From the NCBI RefSeq assembly GCF_902833085.1, contig NZ_CADFEB010000007.1:62001-126000 (forward strand): 64,000 bases of DNA, in the 5' to 3' direction. The number at the start of each line of letters is the position of its first letter. The first letter of the stretch is position 1. A program made the translations under genes and the position numbers. Positions 37,529 to 46,742 of this stretch are shown here, in pieces. Source of the stretch: Burkholderia ubonensis. Lineage in GTDB: Bacteria; Pseudomonadota; Gammaproteobacteria; Burkholderiales; Burkholderiaceae. Below the pieces are notes generated by a model. That model had not been told where the DNA came from. It saw nothing but the letters and a program-made list of their open reading frames with translations, and searched no databases.

Positions 37529-39703
37529 TTACTTCACGCGCATGCCGGGCTTCGCGCCGCTGTGCGGCTCGAGGATGTAGAGGCCCGGCTCGGCCTTCTC
37601 GTCGGTTGCCGACGCCGCGAGCACCATCCCTTCGGACAGGCCGAACTTCATCTTGCGCGGCGCGAGGTTCGCGACCATCACGGTCAGCTTGCCGACGAGC
37701 TGCTCCGGCTGGTACGCGGACTTGATCCCGGAGAACACGTTGCGGGTCTTCTCCTCGCCGACGTCGAGCGTGAGCTGCAGCAGCTTGTCCGAGCCTTCGA
37801 CCGCCTGGCACGCGACGATTTTCGCGATGCGCAGGTCGATCTTCGCGAAATCGTCGATCGAGATGGGCGCGCCGGTGTCGTCCGCGCCGTTCGCGGCCGC
37901 TGCGGGCTTCGCGTTCGTCTTCGCGGCCTTGGCGTCGGCCGTCGCGGCTTTCGCGGCCTTCGCGCTGCCGGCCGCATCCGTCGAGGCGCCCGCGCCGGCC
38001 AGCGAATCGCGGTTCGCGGCGAGCAGCGCGTCGATCTGCTTCGCGTCGACGCGGGTCATCAGGTGCTGGTACGCCTTGATCGGCTGCTCCGACGACAGCG
38101 GCTTCGCGGCGTCGGCCCACGCGAGCGGCGCGATGCCGAAGAACGACTCGACCGCAACCGCCACGCGCGGCATCACCGGCTTCAGCGCGAGCGACAGCAG
38201 GCGGAACGCCTCGAGGCTGACGCTGCAGGTCTCGTGCAGCGCGACGGCGTTGGCCGGATCCTTCGCGAGCTCCCACGGCTTCGCGCCGTCGACGTACGCG
38301 TTGACTTCGTCGGCGAGCTCCATCGTGTGGCGCAGCGCGCGGCCGTATTCGCGGGCCTCGTAGTGGGCGGCGATGCCGGGAATCGCGTCGCGCAGCTTCG
38401 CGACGAGCGGATGGTTCATCGCGCTGTCCTGCACGCGGCCGTCGAAGCGCTTGAGCAGGAAGCCCGCCGCGCGGCTCGCGATGTTCACGTACTTGCCGAC
38501 GAGGTCGCTGTTCACGCGCGCCTGGAAGTCGTCGAGGTTCAGGTCGAGGTCTTCCATCGTCGCGTTCAGCTTCGCGGCGAAGTAGTAGCGCAGCCACTCG
38601 GGGTTCAGGCCCGTGTCGATGTAGCTTTGCGCGGTGATGAACGTGCCGCGCGACTTCGACATCTTCGCGCCGTCGACCGTCAGGAAGCCGTGTGCGAACA
38701 CGTTGGTCGGCGTGCGGTGGCCGGAGAACTCGAGCATCGCGGGCCAGAACAGCGTGTGGAAGTACAGGATGTCCTTGCCGATGAAGTGGTACTGCTCGGC
38801 GGTCGAGCCCTTGCGGATCCACGCGTCGAAATCGATCCCGCGCTGGTCGCACAGGTTCTTGAAGCTCGCGTAGTAGCCGACCGGCGCGTCGAGCCACACG
38901 TAGAAATACTTGCCGGGCGCGCCCGGGATCTCGAAGCCGAAGTAGGGCGCGTCGCGCGAGATATCCCAGTCGGCGAGCTTCGCTTCGCCGGCGTCGCCGA
39001 GCCATTCGCGCATCTTGTTGGTCGCTTCCGGCTGCGCGAGGCCGCTCACCCAGTCGCGCAGGAACGTTTCGCAGCGCGGATCGGACAGGCGGAAGAAGTA
39101 GTGCTTCGACGTCTTGCGCACCGGCGTCGCACCCGACACCACCGAATACGGGTTCAGCAGCTCGGTCGGCAGGTAGGTCGAGCCGCACACTTCGCAGCTG
39201 TCGCCGTACTGGTCCTTCGCGTGGCACTTCGGGCACTCGCCCTTGATGAAGCGGTCCGGCAGGAACATTTCCTTGACGGGATCGTACGCCTGCTCGATCT
39301 CGCGCTCGGCGATCAGGCCGTTTTCCTTCAGCGCGACGTAGATCTGCTCGCTCAGCACGCGGTTCTCGTCCGAATCGGTCGAGTAGAAGTTGTCGAACGA
39401 CACGCCGAAGCTGTCGAAGTCGCGCTTGTGCTCGGTCCAGACGCGGTCGATCAGCTGCTTCGGCGTCAGCCCTTCCTTCTCGGCGCGCAGCATGACCGGC
39501 GTGCCGTGCGTGTCGTCGGCGCCGATGTAGTAGACCTCATGGCCGTGCATTCGCAGCGTCCGCACCCAGATGTCGGTCTGGATGTACTCGACCAGGTGGC
39601 CGATGTGGATCTGGCCGTTGGCGTACGGCAGAGCGGACGTGACGAGAATCTGGCGGCGGCCTTGCGGCGCGGCCTGCACGGAAGTGAGGTCGGATGCGGA
39701 CAT
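37529..39703 (-). CDS. metG: Methionyl-tRNA synthetase
   Basis: A 724-residue class I aminoacyl-tRNA synthetase that charges tRNA-Met. The HIGH motif is at 33-36 ([11 protein letters not shown]), a four-Cys zinc knuckle reads [17 protein letters not shown], and KMSKS is at 347-351. After an Ala/Lys-rich linker (about 590-620) comes a C-terminal OB-fold tRNA-binding domain ([11 protein letters not shown] to the end), typical of the dimeric bacterial form. The ATG at 39703 starts [30 protein letters not shown]; the frame upstream of it is not protein-like. It is a single gene and is divergent from nothing close, with 375 bases to the OmpA-like gene upstream. Confidence 0.96.
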   Translation of the reverse strand: MSASDLTSVQAAPQGRRQILVTSALPYANGQIHIGHLVEYIQTDIWVRTLRMHGHEVYYIGADDTHGTPVMLRAEKEGLTPKQLIDRVWTEHKRDFDSFGVSFDNFYSTDSDENRVLSEQIYVALKENGLIAEREIEQAYDPVKEMFLPDRFIKGECPKCHAKDQYGDSCEVCGSTYLPTELLNPYSVVSGATPVRKTSKHYFFRLSDPRCETFLRDWVSGLAQPEATNKMREWLGDAGEAKLADWDISRDAPYFGFEIPGAPGKYFYVWLDAPVGYYASFKNLCDQRGIDFDAWIRKGSTAEQYHFIGKDILYFHTLFWPAMLEFSGHRTPTNVFAHGFLTVDGAKMSKSRGTFITAQSYIDTGLNPEWLRYYFAAKLNATMEDLDLNLDDFQARVNSDLVGKYVNIASRAAGFLLKRFDGRVQDSAMNHPLVAKLRDAIPGIAAHYEAREYGRALRHTMELADEVNAYVDGAKPWELAKDPANAVALHETCSVSLEAFRLLSLALKPVMPRVAVAVESFFGIAPLAWADAAKPLSSEQPIKAYQHLMTRVDAKQIDALLAANRDSLAGAGASTDAAGSAKAAKAATADAKAAKTNAKPAAAANGADDTGAPISIDDFAKIDLRIAKIVACQAVEGSDKLLQLTLDVGEEKTRNVFSGIKSAYQPEQLVGKLTVMVANLAPRKMKFGLSEGMVLAASATDEKAEPGLYILEPHSGAKPGMRVK

Positions 39704-39868
39704 AGGGTCTGTAGAGGAACGGCGGGAAACCACTGGAAACTGCGATTCTAGCAGGGGCGCGGGCCGGACAGGCGGGTGGCCGGCCCAGGTGGCACGGGCG
39801 GGACGCAGCGGGCTGCAAGCGGCGTGTCCGGGTGTCGAATGTTGCGTTGCAGCGCAAATTGCGCAGGC

Positions 39869-39897
39869 AAAAAAAACCGGGGCGGATACGGCCCCGG
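39869..39897 (-). terminator. Strong rho-independent terminator downstream of the OmpA-like gene
   Basis: Stem CCGGGGC/GCCCCGG (39877-39897) is followed on the minus strand by an uninterrupted run of eight T. It lies about 180 bases past the OmpA-like stop, with a U-tract better than the nearer hairpin, so a transcript or a processed small RNA ends here. Confidence 0.88.
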
Positions 39898-40005
39898 AGC
39901 AACAACGACAAGAGGAGAATGGTGACGCGCCGGCAACACCAGCCACGTACCGTAAAGAAAGACCGCGGAACGCGACAGAAGTTCGAAATTTTTTTCGATT
40001 TGTTA
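39869..40005 (-). ncRNA. Candidate 3'-UTR small RNA with an anti-Shine-Dalgarno stretch
   Basis: Between the hairpin at 40009-40037 and the U8 terminator at 39869 the minus strand carries a C/U-rich segment containing TTCTCCTCTTG (39919-39909), complementary to a strong ribosome binding site. This form, a single-stranded anti-SD stretch before a terminator, is typical of trans-acting small RNAs. There is no evidence of expression, the 5' end is not defined, and it could simply be the tail of the OmpA-like mRNA. Confidence 0.3.
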
Positions 40006-40008
40006 CTT

Positions 40009-40037
40009 GCCCCGCCGGAAGCCTTGTCCGGCGGGGC
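40009..40037 (-). terminator. GC-rich hairpin just past the OmpA-like gene
   Basis: An 11-bp perfect stem (GCCCCGCCGGA, TCCGGCGGGGC) 42 bases past the stop. On the minus strand AAGTAACAAA follows instead of a T-run, so it is a stabilising 3' hairpin or a weak terminator. Confidence 0.5.
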
Positions 40038-40078
40038 AGTGCGGGCGGCGCGAGCCGCGCATTCCCCCGCCTGCGCGC

Positions 40079-40723
40079 TTACTGCTGGGCAGCGCGCAGG
40101 TAGATCTCGACGCGGCGGTTCTGCGCGCGGCCGGCTTCGGTCGCATTGTCGGCGATCGGGTTCGACGCGCCCATGCCTTGCGCCGACAGGCGGCCGCCGG
40201 CGACGCCGCGCTGCGTCAGCGCGTTGACGACGCTCTGCGCGCGGTTCTGCGACAGCGTCTGGTTCAGCCCTGCCGAGCCGGTGCTGTCGGTGTAGCCGAC
40301 GACCGACGCGGTGACCTGCGGGTTCTGGTTCAGCGTCGTCGCGAGGTCGTTCAGCAGCGGCGTGAACGCCGGCGTGATCGCGTACTGGTTCGTCGCGAAC
40401 GTCACCGAGCTCGGCACGTTCAGCTTCAGCGAGCCGTCCGGCTGCTCGGTCACCTGCGTGCCGGTCTGGGCCGCCGACGGCGCGAGCTTGTTCTTGATCG
40501 CCTGCCAGTTGTAACCCGTCACGCCGCCGACCAGCGCGCCGACGCCTGCACCGATCGCCGCGCCCTTGCCGCCGCCCGCCAGCGCGCCGATGCCGGCGCC
40601 CAGCGCGGCGCCCGCGCCCGTGCCGACGGCCGTGTTGGTGCCTTGCGGCGACGTCGCGCAGCCGGCGAGAACCGCACCGGCCAATACGAAGACGGACAGG
40701 CGAGTCGCGATTTTCATGTTCAT
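40079..40723 (-). CDS. OmpA-family lipoprotein with glycine-zipper (YiaD-like)
   Basis: A 214-residue outer-membrane lipoprotein. A signal peptide ends in the lipobox LAGC (Cys22), then comes a glycine-zipper segment (GTGAGAALGAGIGALAGGG and GAGVGALVGG) that may insert in the membrane. The C-terminal OmpA domain (about 100-214) binds peptidoglycan, with GYTDSTGS and NRRVEIYLR, where the diaminopimelate-contacting Asp and Arg sit. It resembles E. coli YiaD. The start at 40723 (MNMK) has AGAGGAA 6 bases upstream; a second ATG follows at 40717. It stands alone and is divergent from apbC. It likely tethers the outer membrane to the wall. Confidence 0.9.
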   Translation of the reverse strand: MNMKIATRLSVFVLAGAVLAGCATSPQGTNTAVGTGAGAALGAGIGALAGGGKGAAIGAGVGALVGGVTGYNWQAIKNKLAPSAAQTGTQVTEQPDGSLKLNVPSSVTFATNQYAITPAFTPLLNDLATTLNQNPQVTASVVGYTDSTGSAGLNQTLSQNRAQSVVNALTQRGVAGGRLSAQGMGASNPIADNATEAGRAQNRRVEIYLRAAQQ

Positions 40724-41077
40724 GTTGGATTCCTCTCTTGATTGAACGAGTCGACAACGACAACAACAACAGGTACGGCTTCCCGGGCAGGCCCGCCCGG
40801 AAAAAGAGGGGCGATCCTGCACGCGCGGCGGTCGCCGCGGCGACCGCATGCCCTGCCCGGCAGCGTGGCTGTTCGGGCAGCGCGACGCGTCAGCCTCTAC
40901 AATATAGGCGGTACGGGGTCGATTTGGCCCCATGGCCGCGCCGCACGCGAAGATTGCGCCGGCCCGCGCGTTCGCGCAATGGCATGCAACAGATTCTTTC
41001 ACTTTTCCCGATTTTCGCCGCGTTATTTGATAATTCTTGACGTTTGGGTGCGAAAAGAACGTTTTCACGGAGTTTCG
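40724..41077. other. Gene-free divergent region between the OmpA-like gene and apbC
   Basis: The region holds leaders for both flanking genes. A short AT island CTACAATATAGG (40896-40907) contains TACAAT on the plus strand and TATATT on the minus strand, so it could supply a -10 box either way, but neither has a convincing -35. The remainder is GC-rich with several imperfect palindromes. No protein-coding frame is convincing. Confidence 0.4.
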
Positions 41078-42169
41078 ATGAGCATTGACCGGGCACTCGT
41101 CGACGCCGCGCTCGCGGCTGTCGTTGATCTCAACACCGGCCGCCCGTATGCGGCCAGCAAAGGCGTGCGCAACGTCGCGATCGACGGCGACGTCGTGAGC
41201 GTCGACGTCGTGCTCGGCTATCCGGCGAAGAGCCTTCATGACGATGTGCGCGCGCGCGTGAGCGCTGCGCTCGAGGCCGTGCCGGGCGTGCGCGATGCGC
41301 GCGTCGCCGTCTCGCAGGACATCGTCGCGCATACCGTGCAGCGCGGCGTCAAACTATTGCCGAACGTGAAGAACATCGTCGCGGTCGCGTCCGGCAAGGG
41401 CGGCGTCGGCAAGAGCACGACGGCCGTCAACCTCGCGCTCGCGCTGGCCGCGGAAGGCGCGTCGGTCGGCATCCTCGACGCCGACATCTACGGCCCGTCG
41501 CTGCCGACGATGCTCGGCATCCACGGCCAGCGGCCCGAGTCGCCGGACAACCAGTCGATGAACCCGCTCGTCGGCCACGGGCTGCAGGCCAACTCGATCG
41601 GCTTCCTGATCGAGGAGGACAACCCGATGGTGTGGCGCGGCCCGATGGCGACGTCGGCGCTGGAGCAACTGCTGCGCCAGACCAACTGGCGCGAGCTCGA
41701 CTACCTGATCGTCGACATGCCGCCGGGCACCGGCGACATCCAGCTGACGCTCGCGCAGCGCGTGCCGGTGACGGGCGCGGTGATCGTCACGACCCCGCAG
41801 GACATCGCGCTGCTCGACGCGAAGAAGGGCCTCAAGATGTTCGAGAAGGTCGGCATCCCGATCCTCGGCATCGTCGAGAACATGAGCATCCATGTGTGCT
41901 CGAACTGCGGCCACGAGGAGCACATCTTCGGCGCCGGCGGCGCGCAGCGGTTGTCGCAGGACTACGGCGTGAACGTGCTCGGCAGCCTGCCGCTCGACAT
42001 CGCGATCCGCGAGCAGGCCGACAGCGGCGCGCCGACGGTCGCGGCGGATCCGGACGGCAAGCTCGCGCAGCGTTATCGGGAAATCGCGCGCGGCGTCGCG
42101 CTCGCGATTGCCGAGCGCGCACGCGACATGACGTCGAAGTTTCCGAGCATCGTTGTTCAAAATACGTAA
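41078..42169 (+). CDS. apbC: Iron-sulfur cluster carrier protein ApbC (Mrp)
   Basis: A 363-residue Mrp/NBP35-type P-loop ATPase that binds and transfers [4Fe-4S] clusters to target proteins. It has an N-terminal DUF59/MIP18 domain (1 to about 90), the deviant Walker A SGKGGVGKST (105-114) and the cluster-binding pair Cys274-x-x-Cys277 (CSNC). The motifs DADIYGPS and DMPPGTGDIQ are also typical. The ATG at 41078 has GGAG 9 bases upstream; a long upstream frame is not conserved in character. It would serve Fe-S proteins such as IlvD and the radical SAM protein of this window, though nothing ties it to them specifically. Confidence 0.95.
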   Translation: MSIDRALVDAALAAVVDLNTGRPYAASKGVRNVAIDGDVVSVDVVLGYPAKSLHDDVRARVSAALEAVPGVRDARVAVSQDIVAHTVQRGVKLLPNVKNIVAVASGKGGVGKSTTAVNLALALAAEGASVGILDADIYGPSLPTMLGIHGQRPESPDNQSMNPLVGHGLQANSIGFLIEEDNPMVWRGPMATSALEQLLRQTNWRELDYLIVDMPPGTGDIQLTLAQRVPVTGAVIVTTPQDIALLDAKKGLKMFEKVGIPILGIVENMSIHVCSNCGHEEHIFGAGGAQRLSQDYGVNVLGSLPLDIAIREQADSGAPTVAADPDGKLAQRYREIARGVALAIAERARDMTSKFPSIVVQNT

Positions 42170-42197
42170 AACCCTTGCGGGGCGGGGCCGGACGCTG

Positions 42198-42225
42198 TTT
42201 ACGCCGCCGCGAGGCGCGGTATCAT
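42198..42225 (+). promoter_or_regulatory. Possible sigma70 promoter for the SodC-like gene
   Basis: TTTACG (42198-42203) and TATCAT (42220-42225) are 16 bases apart, 77 bases ahead of the SodC-like start. The match to consensus is moderate. Confidence 0.4.
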
Positions 42226-42301
42226 GGCGACTTTTCCAGGGTCCCTTTACCCGCCCGGTGGGCGCCACGCCACAAGCGGCGTCCGCCGGCATGAGGAACG
42301 C

Positions 42302-42838
42302 ATGAACGATCGACATCACGGCGCGCGCGCCGGCAGCGTGCGGCACGCGCTGCTGGCCGCCGCCGCGCTGGGCCTCTTGGCCGGCTGTACTTCCTTTTCA
42401 TCGACGCACGAAAAGCGCGCCGACGCGCAACTGCAACCGACGGTCGGGTCGCAGGCGCGCGGCATGGTGACGCTCGTCGAGCGCCCCGACGGCGTGCAGG
42501 TCACCTACAACCTGGTGGGCCTGCCGCCGAACAGCGACCACGCGCTGCAGGTGCACGAGCGCGGCGACTGCAATGCGGGCGACGGCTCGAGCGCCGGCCA
42601 GGTGTTCGCGCCGGCCGCCGACCGGCTGCGCGCGGGCGCCCGCGTCGCCGGCGACCTCGGCAATATCCACGCGGACGCGAACGGCGTCGCGGCGGGTTTC
42701 ATCGTCGCGCCCGACCTGGCTCTCGACGGCGTGCGCTCGGCGTTCGGCCGCTCGGCGCTCGTGCATCGCGACCCGAGCGATCCGGCGTTCCCGCAGCACG
42801 GCGCGGGGCCCGCGCTCGCGTGCGGCGTGATCCGCTGA
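42302..42838 (+). CDS. SodC-like lipoprotein lacking most Cu/Zn ligands
   Basis: A 178-residue lipoprotein (lipobox LAGC, Cys29) with the Cu/Zn superoxide dismutase fold. The disulfide cysteines Cys90 (ERGDC) and Cys174 (ACGVI) and the motifs GDLGNI and FGRSALVH are kept. However, several metal ligands are lost: Gln83 replaces the first Cu His (LQVHE; only His85 remains), GQVF (99-102) replaces G-H-F at the bridging His, and V115/A116 replace the Zn His before Gly-Asp-Leu. Ala172-Leu-Ala also replaces the usual active-site Arg region. It is therefore probably not a working dismutase; a binding or structural role is possible. It lies between apbC and dcd. Confidence 0.85.
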   Translation: MNDRHHGARAGSVRHALLAAAALGLLAGCTSFSSTHEKRADAQLQPTVGSQARGMVTLVERPDGVQVTYNLVGLPPNSDHALQVHERGDCNAGDGSSAGQVFAPAADRLRAGARVAGDLGNIHADANGVAAGFIVAPDLALDGVRSAFGRSALVHRDPSDPAFPQHGAGPALACGVIR

Positions 42839-42953
42839 TGACAAGGGCCGCATGCGCGCCGTCGCGATCGCGTAAAATGTGCGCCTTTCCCGGCCGCCGC
42901 CCTGGGCGGACGGCCCTCCCTGACAGTCACGCAGCGTTTTCTGGCGCCCATTT

Positions 42954-43523
42954 ATGAGCATCAAGTCCGACAAGTGGATCCGGCGCATGGCCGAAGAGCA
43001 CAAGATGATCGAGCCGTTCGTGCCCGATCAGGTCCGTGCGTCCGCGGACGGCCGCAGGATCGTCAGCTACGGCACGTCGAGTTACGGCTACGACATCCGC
43101 TGCGCCGACGAATTCAAGATCTTCACGAACATCAACTCGACGATCGTCGATCCGAAGAACTTCGACGAGGGTTCGTTTGTCGATTTCAAGGGCGACGTGT
43201 GCATCATCCCGCCGAACTCGTTCGCGCTGGCCCGCACCGTCGAATATTTCCGCATTCCGCGCACCGTGCTGACGGTCTGCCTCGGCAAGTCGACCTACGC
43301 GCGCTGCGGGATCATCGTCAACGTGACGCCGTTCGAGCCCGAATGGGAAGGCTACGTCACGCTGGAATTCTCGAACACCACGCCGTTGCCCGCGAAGATC
43401 TACGCGAACGAAGGCGTCGCCCAGGTGCTCTTCTTCGAGAGCGACGAGGTGTGCGACGTGTCGTACGCGGATCGCGGCGGCAAGTATCAAGGGCAACGGG
43501 GTGTCACGCTGCCGAAAACCTGA
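42954..43523 (+). CDS. dcd: dCTP deaminase
   Basis: Dcd deaminates dCTP to dUTP, feeding dTMP synthesis. The 189-residue protein matches the bacterial trimeric enzyme along its whole length: [19 protein letters not shown] at the start, [19 protein letters not shown], and [23 protein letters not shown], whose Arg and Glu belong to the active site. The ATG at 42954 has no strong Shine-Dalgarno match (GGCGCCCATTT). It stands as a single gene 115 bases after the SodC-like gene, and a possible -10 TAAAAT lies at 42877-42882. Confidence 0.96.
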   Translation: MSIKSDKWIRRMAEEHKMIEPFVPDQVRASADGRRIVSYGTSSYGYDIRCADEFKIFTNINSTIVDPKNFDEGSFVDFKGDVCIIPPNSFALARTVEYFRIPRTVLTVCLGKSTYARCGIIVNVTPFEPEWEGYVTLEFSNTTPLPAKIYANEGVAQVLFFESDEVCDVSYADRGGKYQGQRGVTLPKT

Positions 43524-43611
43524 TCTGGTTGCATATCAGCCATACACCGACCGGTTATCAGGTGACCGCTGCGCGTGACGCGCCGCGGTCGTTCTTTTTG
43601 GAGATTCGCCC

Positions 43612-45891
43612 ATGAAGTTTCGTTTCCCCGTCGTGATCATCGACGAAGATTTCCGCTCCGAGAACATCTCGGGCTCCGGCATCCGGGCACTGGCCGAAGC
43701 GATCGAGAAGGAGGGCGTCGAAGTCCTCGGCCTCACGAGCTACGGCGATCTGACGTCGTTCGCGCAGCAGTCGAGCCGCGCGTCGTGCTTCATCCTGTCG
43801 ATCGACGACGACGAACTCATGCTCGGCGAGACGGGCCCGGACGGCGAGCTGCCCGAACTGGCCACCGCGATCATCGAGCTGCGCGCGTTCGTCAGCGAAG
43901 TGCGCCGCCGCAACGCGGACATCCCGATCTTCCTGTACGGCGAGACGCGCACGTCGCGCCACCTGCCGAACGACATCCTGCGCGAGCTGCACGGCTTCAT
44001 CCACATGTTCGAGGACACGCCGGAGTTCGTCGCGCGCCACATCATCCGCGAGGCGAAGGTGTATCTCGACTCGCTCGCGCCGCCGTTCTTCAAGGAGCTC
44101 GTCAAGTACGCGGACGAAGGCTCGTACTCGTGGCACTGCCCGGGCCACTCGGGCGGCGTCGCGTTCCTGAAGAACCCGCTCGGCCAGATGTTCCACCAGT
44201 TCTTCGGCGAGAACATGCTGCGCGCGGACGTCTGCAACGCGGTCGACGAACTCGGCCAGCTGCTCGACCACACGGGCCCGGTGGCCGCGTCCGAGCGCAA
44301 CGCGGCGCGCATCTTCAGCGCCGACCACCTGTTCTTCGTGACCAACGGCACGTCGACGTCGAACAAGATCGTCTGGCACGCGACGGTCGCGCCCGGCGAC
44401 ATCGTGCTGGTCGACCGCAACTGCCACAAGTCGATCCTGCACGCGATCACGATGACGGGCGCGATTCCGGTGTTCCTCACGCCGACGCGCAACCACTTCG
44501 GCATCATCGGCCCGATCCCGCGCGACGAGTTCAAGCCGGAGAACATCCGCAAGAAGATCGAGGCGAACCCGTTCGCGCGCGAGGCGATGCGCCAGAATCC
44601 GGACATGAAGCCGCGCATCCTGACGATCACGCAGAGCACGTACGACGGCGTCGTCTACAACGTCGAGATGATCAAGGACCTGCTCGGCGACCTGCTCGAC
44701 ACGCTGCACTTCGACGAAGCGTGGCTGCCGCATGCGACGTTCCACGACTTCTATCGCGACATGCACGCGATCGGCGACGGCCGGCCGCGCACCGGCGCGC
44801 TCGTGTTCGCGACGCACTCGACCCACAAGCTGCTCGCGGGCATCTCGCAGGCGTCGCAGATCGTCGTGCAGGATTCGGAGAACCGCACGTTCGACAAGCA
44901 CCGCTTCAACGAGGCGTACCTGATGCACACGTCGACGAGCCCGCAGTACGCGATCATCGCGTCGTGCGACGTTGCGGCCGCGATGATGGAGCCGCCGGGC
45001 GGCACCGCGCTCGTCGAGGAATCGATCGCCGAGGCGATCGACTTCCGCCGCGCGATGCGCAAGGTCGACGCCGAGTACGGCGACGACTGGTTCTTCAGCG
45101 TGTGGGGGCCGGAAGACCTCGCGCAGGAAGGCATCGGCTCGCGGGAAGACTGGATGCTGAAGCCGAACGACCGCTGGCACGGCTTCGGCCCGCTCGCGGA
45201 AGGCTTCAACATGCTCGACCCGATCAAGGCGACGATCATCACGCCGGGGCTCGACGTGGACGGCGAATTCGGCGAGACCGGCATCCCGGCCGCGATCGTC
45301 ACGAAGTACCTCGCCGAGCACGGGATCATCGTCGAGAAGACGGGCCTGTACTCGTTCTTCATCATGTTCACGATCGGCATCACGAAGGGCCGCTGGAACT
45401 CGATGGTGACCGAGCTGCAGCAGTTCAAGGACGACTACGACAACAACCAGCCGCTGTGGCGCGTGCTGCCGGAATTCGTCGCGCAGCATCCGCGCTACGA
45501 GCGCGTCGGCCTGCGCGACCTGTGCACGCAGATCCACGACGTCTACCGCGCGAACGACATCGCGCGCCTGACGACCGAGATGTACCTGTCGGACATGGAG
45601 CCGGCGATGAAGCCGTCGGACGCGTTCGCGAAGCTCGCGCACCGCAAGATCGACCGCGTGCCGCTCGACGAGCTCGAAGGCCGCGTGACGAGCATCCTGC
45701 TGACGCCGTACCCGCCGGGCATTCCGCTGCTGATTCCGGGCGAGCGCTTCAACAAGACGATCGTCAACTACCTGCGGTTCGCGCGCGACTTCAACGAGCG
45801 CTTCCCGGGCTTCCACACCGACATCCACGGCCTCGTCGCGGAAGAGGTGAACGGGCGCGTCGAGTACTTCGTCGACTGCGTGCGCGACTGA
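43612..45891 (+). CDS. Lysine/ornithine/arginine decarboxylase (fold-type I, AdiA/LdcI family)
   Basis: A 759-residue PLP-dependent basic amino-acid decarboxylase of the large bacterial type, with an N-terminal receiver-like wing domain (1 to about 130), a PLP domain and a C-terminal domain. The Schiff-base Lys lies in ATHSTHKLLAGISQ, and SWHCPGHSGGVAF and TYDGVVYN are family motifs. Such enzymes consume protons and produce cadaverine, putrescine or agmatine, in acid resistance or polyamine supply. Which amino acid is used cannot be settled here. There is no antiporter gene beside it, so an acid-resistance module of the cadB or adiC kind is not present. The ATG at 43612 follows TTGGAGATTCG. 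Confidence 0.93.
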   Translation: MKFRFPVVIIDEDFRSENISGSGIRALAEAIEKEGVEVLGLTSYGDLTSFAQQSSRASCFILSIDDDELMLGETGPDGELPELATAIIELRAFVSEVRRRNADIPIFLYGETRTSRHLPNDILRELHGFIHMFEDTPEFVARHIIREAKVYLDSLAPPFFKELVKYADEGSYSWHCPGHSGGVAFLKNPLGQMFHQFFGENMLRADVCNAVDELGQLLDHTGPVAASERNAARIFSADHLFFVTNGTSTSNKIVWHATVAPGDIVLVDRNCHKSILHAITMTGAIPVFLTPTRNHFGIIGPIPRDEFKPENIRKKIEANPFAREAMRQNPDMKPRILTITQSTYDGVVYNVEMIKDLLGDLLDTLHFDEAWLPHATFHDFYRDMHAIGDGRPRTGALVFATHSTHKLLAGISQASQIVVQDSENRTFDKHRFNEAYLMHTSTSPQYAIIASCDVAAAMMEPPGGTALVEESIAEAIDFRRAMRKVDAEYGDDWFFSVWGPEDLAQEGIGSREDWMLKPNDRWHGFGPLAEGFNMLDPIKATIITPGLDVDGEFGETGIPAAIVTKYLAEHGIIVEKTGLYSFFIMFTIGITKGRWNSMVTELQQFKDDYDNNQPLWRVLPEFVAQHPRYERVGLRDLCTQIHDVYRANDIARLTTEMYLSDMEPAMKPSDAFAKLAHRKIDRVPLDELEGRVTSILLTPYPPGIPLLIPGERFNKTIVNYLRFARDFNERFPGFHTDIHGLVAEEVNGRVEYFVDCVRD

Positions 45892-45893
45892 CG

Positions 45894-46712
45894 ATGGCAC
45901 GGAATCGAATCGGGACGATGCGCGCGGCCGCGGCCGCGCTCGTCGCCTGGGCGGCCTGGTCGGCGGGGTTGGGGGGGGCGCACGCGGAAGTCGCGGCGGC
46001 CGATCCGATCGACGTCGCGATGCGGCAGTGCCTCGCGCAGCGCGACCGCTCGTCGACGGCCGGGCAGATCCAGTGCATGGGCGAAGCGCAGCAGCAGTGG
46101 CAGACGGTGATGGACGCCGCGTACAAGCGCCTGCTGAACGACGCGCCCGCCGACGCGAAGCGCGGCTGGCAGGAGAGCCAGCGGCGCTGGCTGATGTGGC
46201 GCAAGGACGAGGCGCACCTGCTGACGGCCGTGTACGACACGACGCGCGGCACGATGTACACGATGGCGAGCGCCGACATGCAGCTGCAGCCGGTGCGCGA
46301 GCGCGCGCTCGCGCTGCGGGCGGCGGCCGATCGTTATGCGGCGCCGGCCGGCGGGCCGGGCCAGGTGGCGGCGAAGGCGGCGGACAACGGCGCGGCGAAC
46401 GCGGCGAATGCAGATGCGAGCGGCCCGGCGAACGCGCCCAGGAACGACGCGCGCGATCCGTTGCGCCGCATCCGGCCGTGCGAGCAGGACGCCGCGTGCG
46501 AGCACGCGCTGTTCGACCTGAACCGCTATTACCAGAAGCTGCGGCGCAAGATGCCCGCGCATTCGGCCGCGACGCTCGTGCATGCGCAGCGCGCGTGGGT
46601 CACGTACCGCGACGCGACCGCGCCGCTCGTCGGCGAGGACGGGCGCATCGACATCATCGGCGCGCGCATCGCGACGATGAAGCGCCTGTCGGAGACGGCC
46701 GGCAACAATTGA
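45894..46712 (+). CDS. Periplasmic protein with two LprI/DUF1311-like domains
   Basis: A 272-residue exported protein: a signal peptide (MARNRIGTMRAAAAALVAW..., cleavage near AHA-EV) and two copies of a Cys-containing helical domain like LprI N-terminal/DUF1311. The first copy is at about 40-105 (RQCLAQRDRSS...IQCMGEAQQQWQTVMDAAY, motif W-x-x-x-M-x-x-x-Y), the second at about 190-255 (CEQDAACEHALFDLNRYYQ...HAQRAWVTYRD). An Ala/Asn/Gly-rich linker joins them. LprI of Mycobacterium inhibits lysozyme; most other members have no known role. It starts 2 bases after the decarboxylase stop, so it is co-transcribed and possibly coupled. Confidence 0.82.
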   Translation: MARNRIGTMRAAAAALVAWAAWSAGLGGAHAEVAAADPIDVAMRQCLAQRDRSSTAGQIQCMGEAQQQWQTVMDAAYKRLLNDAPADAKRGWQESQRRWLMWRKDEAHLLTAVYDTTRGTMYTMASADMQLQPVRERALALRAAADRYAAPAGGPGQVAAKAADNGAANAANADASGPANAPRNDARDPLRRIRPCEQDAACEHALFDLNRYYQKLRRKMPAHSAATLVHAQRAWVTYRDATAPLVGEDGRIDIIGARIATMKRLSETAGNN

Positions 46713-46742
46713 CGGCCAGGCGACGCATCGTGGCAAGGAAAG

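Larger units (their letters stand above)
39704..40078. other. Gene-free stretch between metG and the OmpA-like gene
   Basis: The stretch holds the metG promoter region and, on the minus strand, two hairpins past the OmpA-like gene (listed separately) with a candidate small RNA between them. I see no convincing protein-coding frame; an open frame on the plus strand from 39832 has a ribosome-site-like AGAGGAGA but runs antisense into the OmpA-like gene. Confidence 0.5.

Noticed and set aside
39832-40227. Plus-strand frame with AGAGGAGA ahead of ATG near 39919
   Set aside because: It runs antisense into the OmpA-like gene and through both hairpins; the Shine-Dalgarno-like sequence is better explained by the complementary CU-rich stretch on the other strand.
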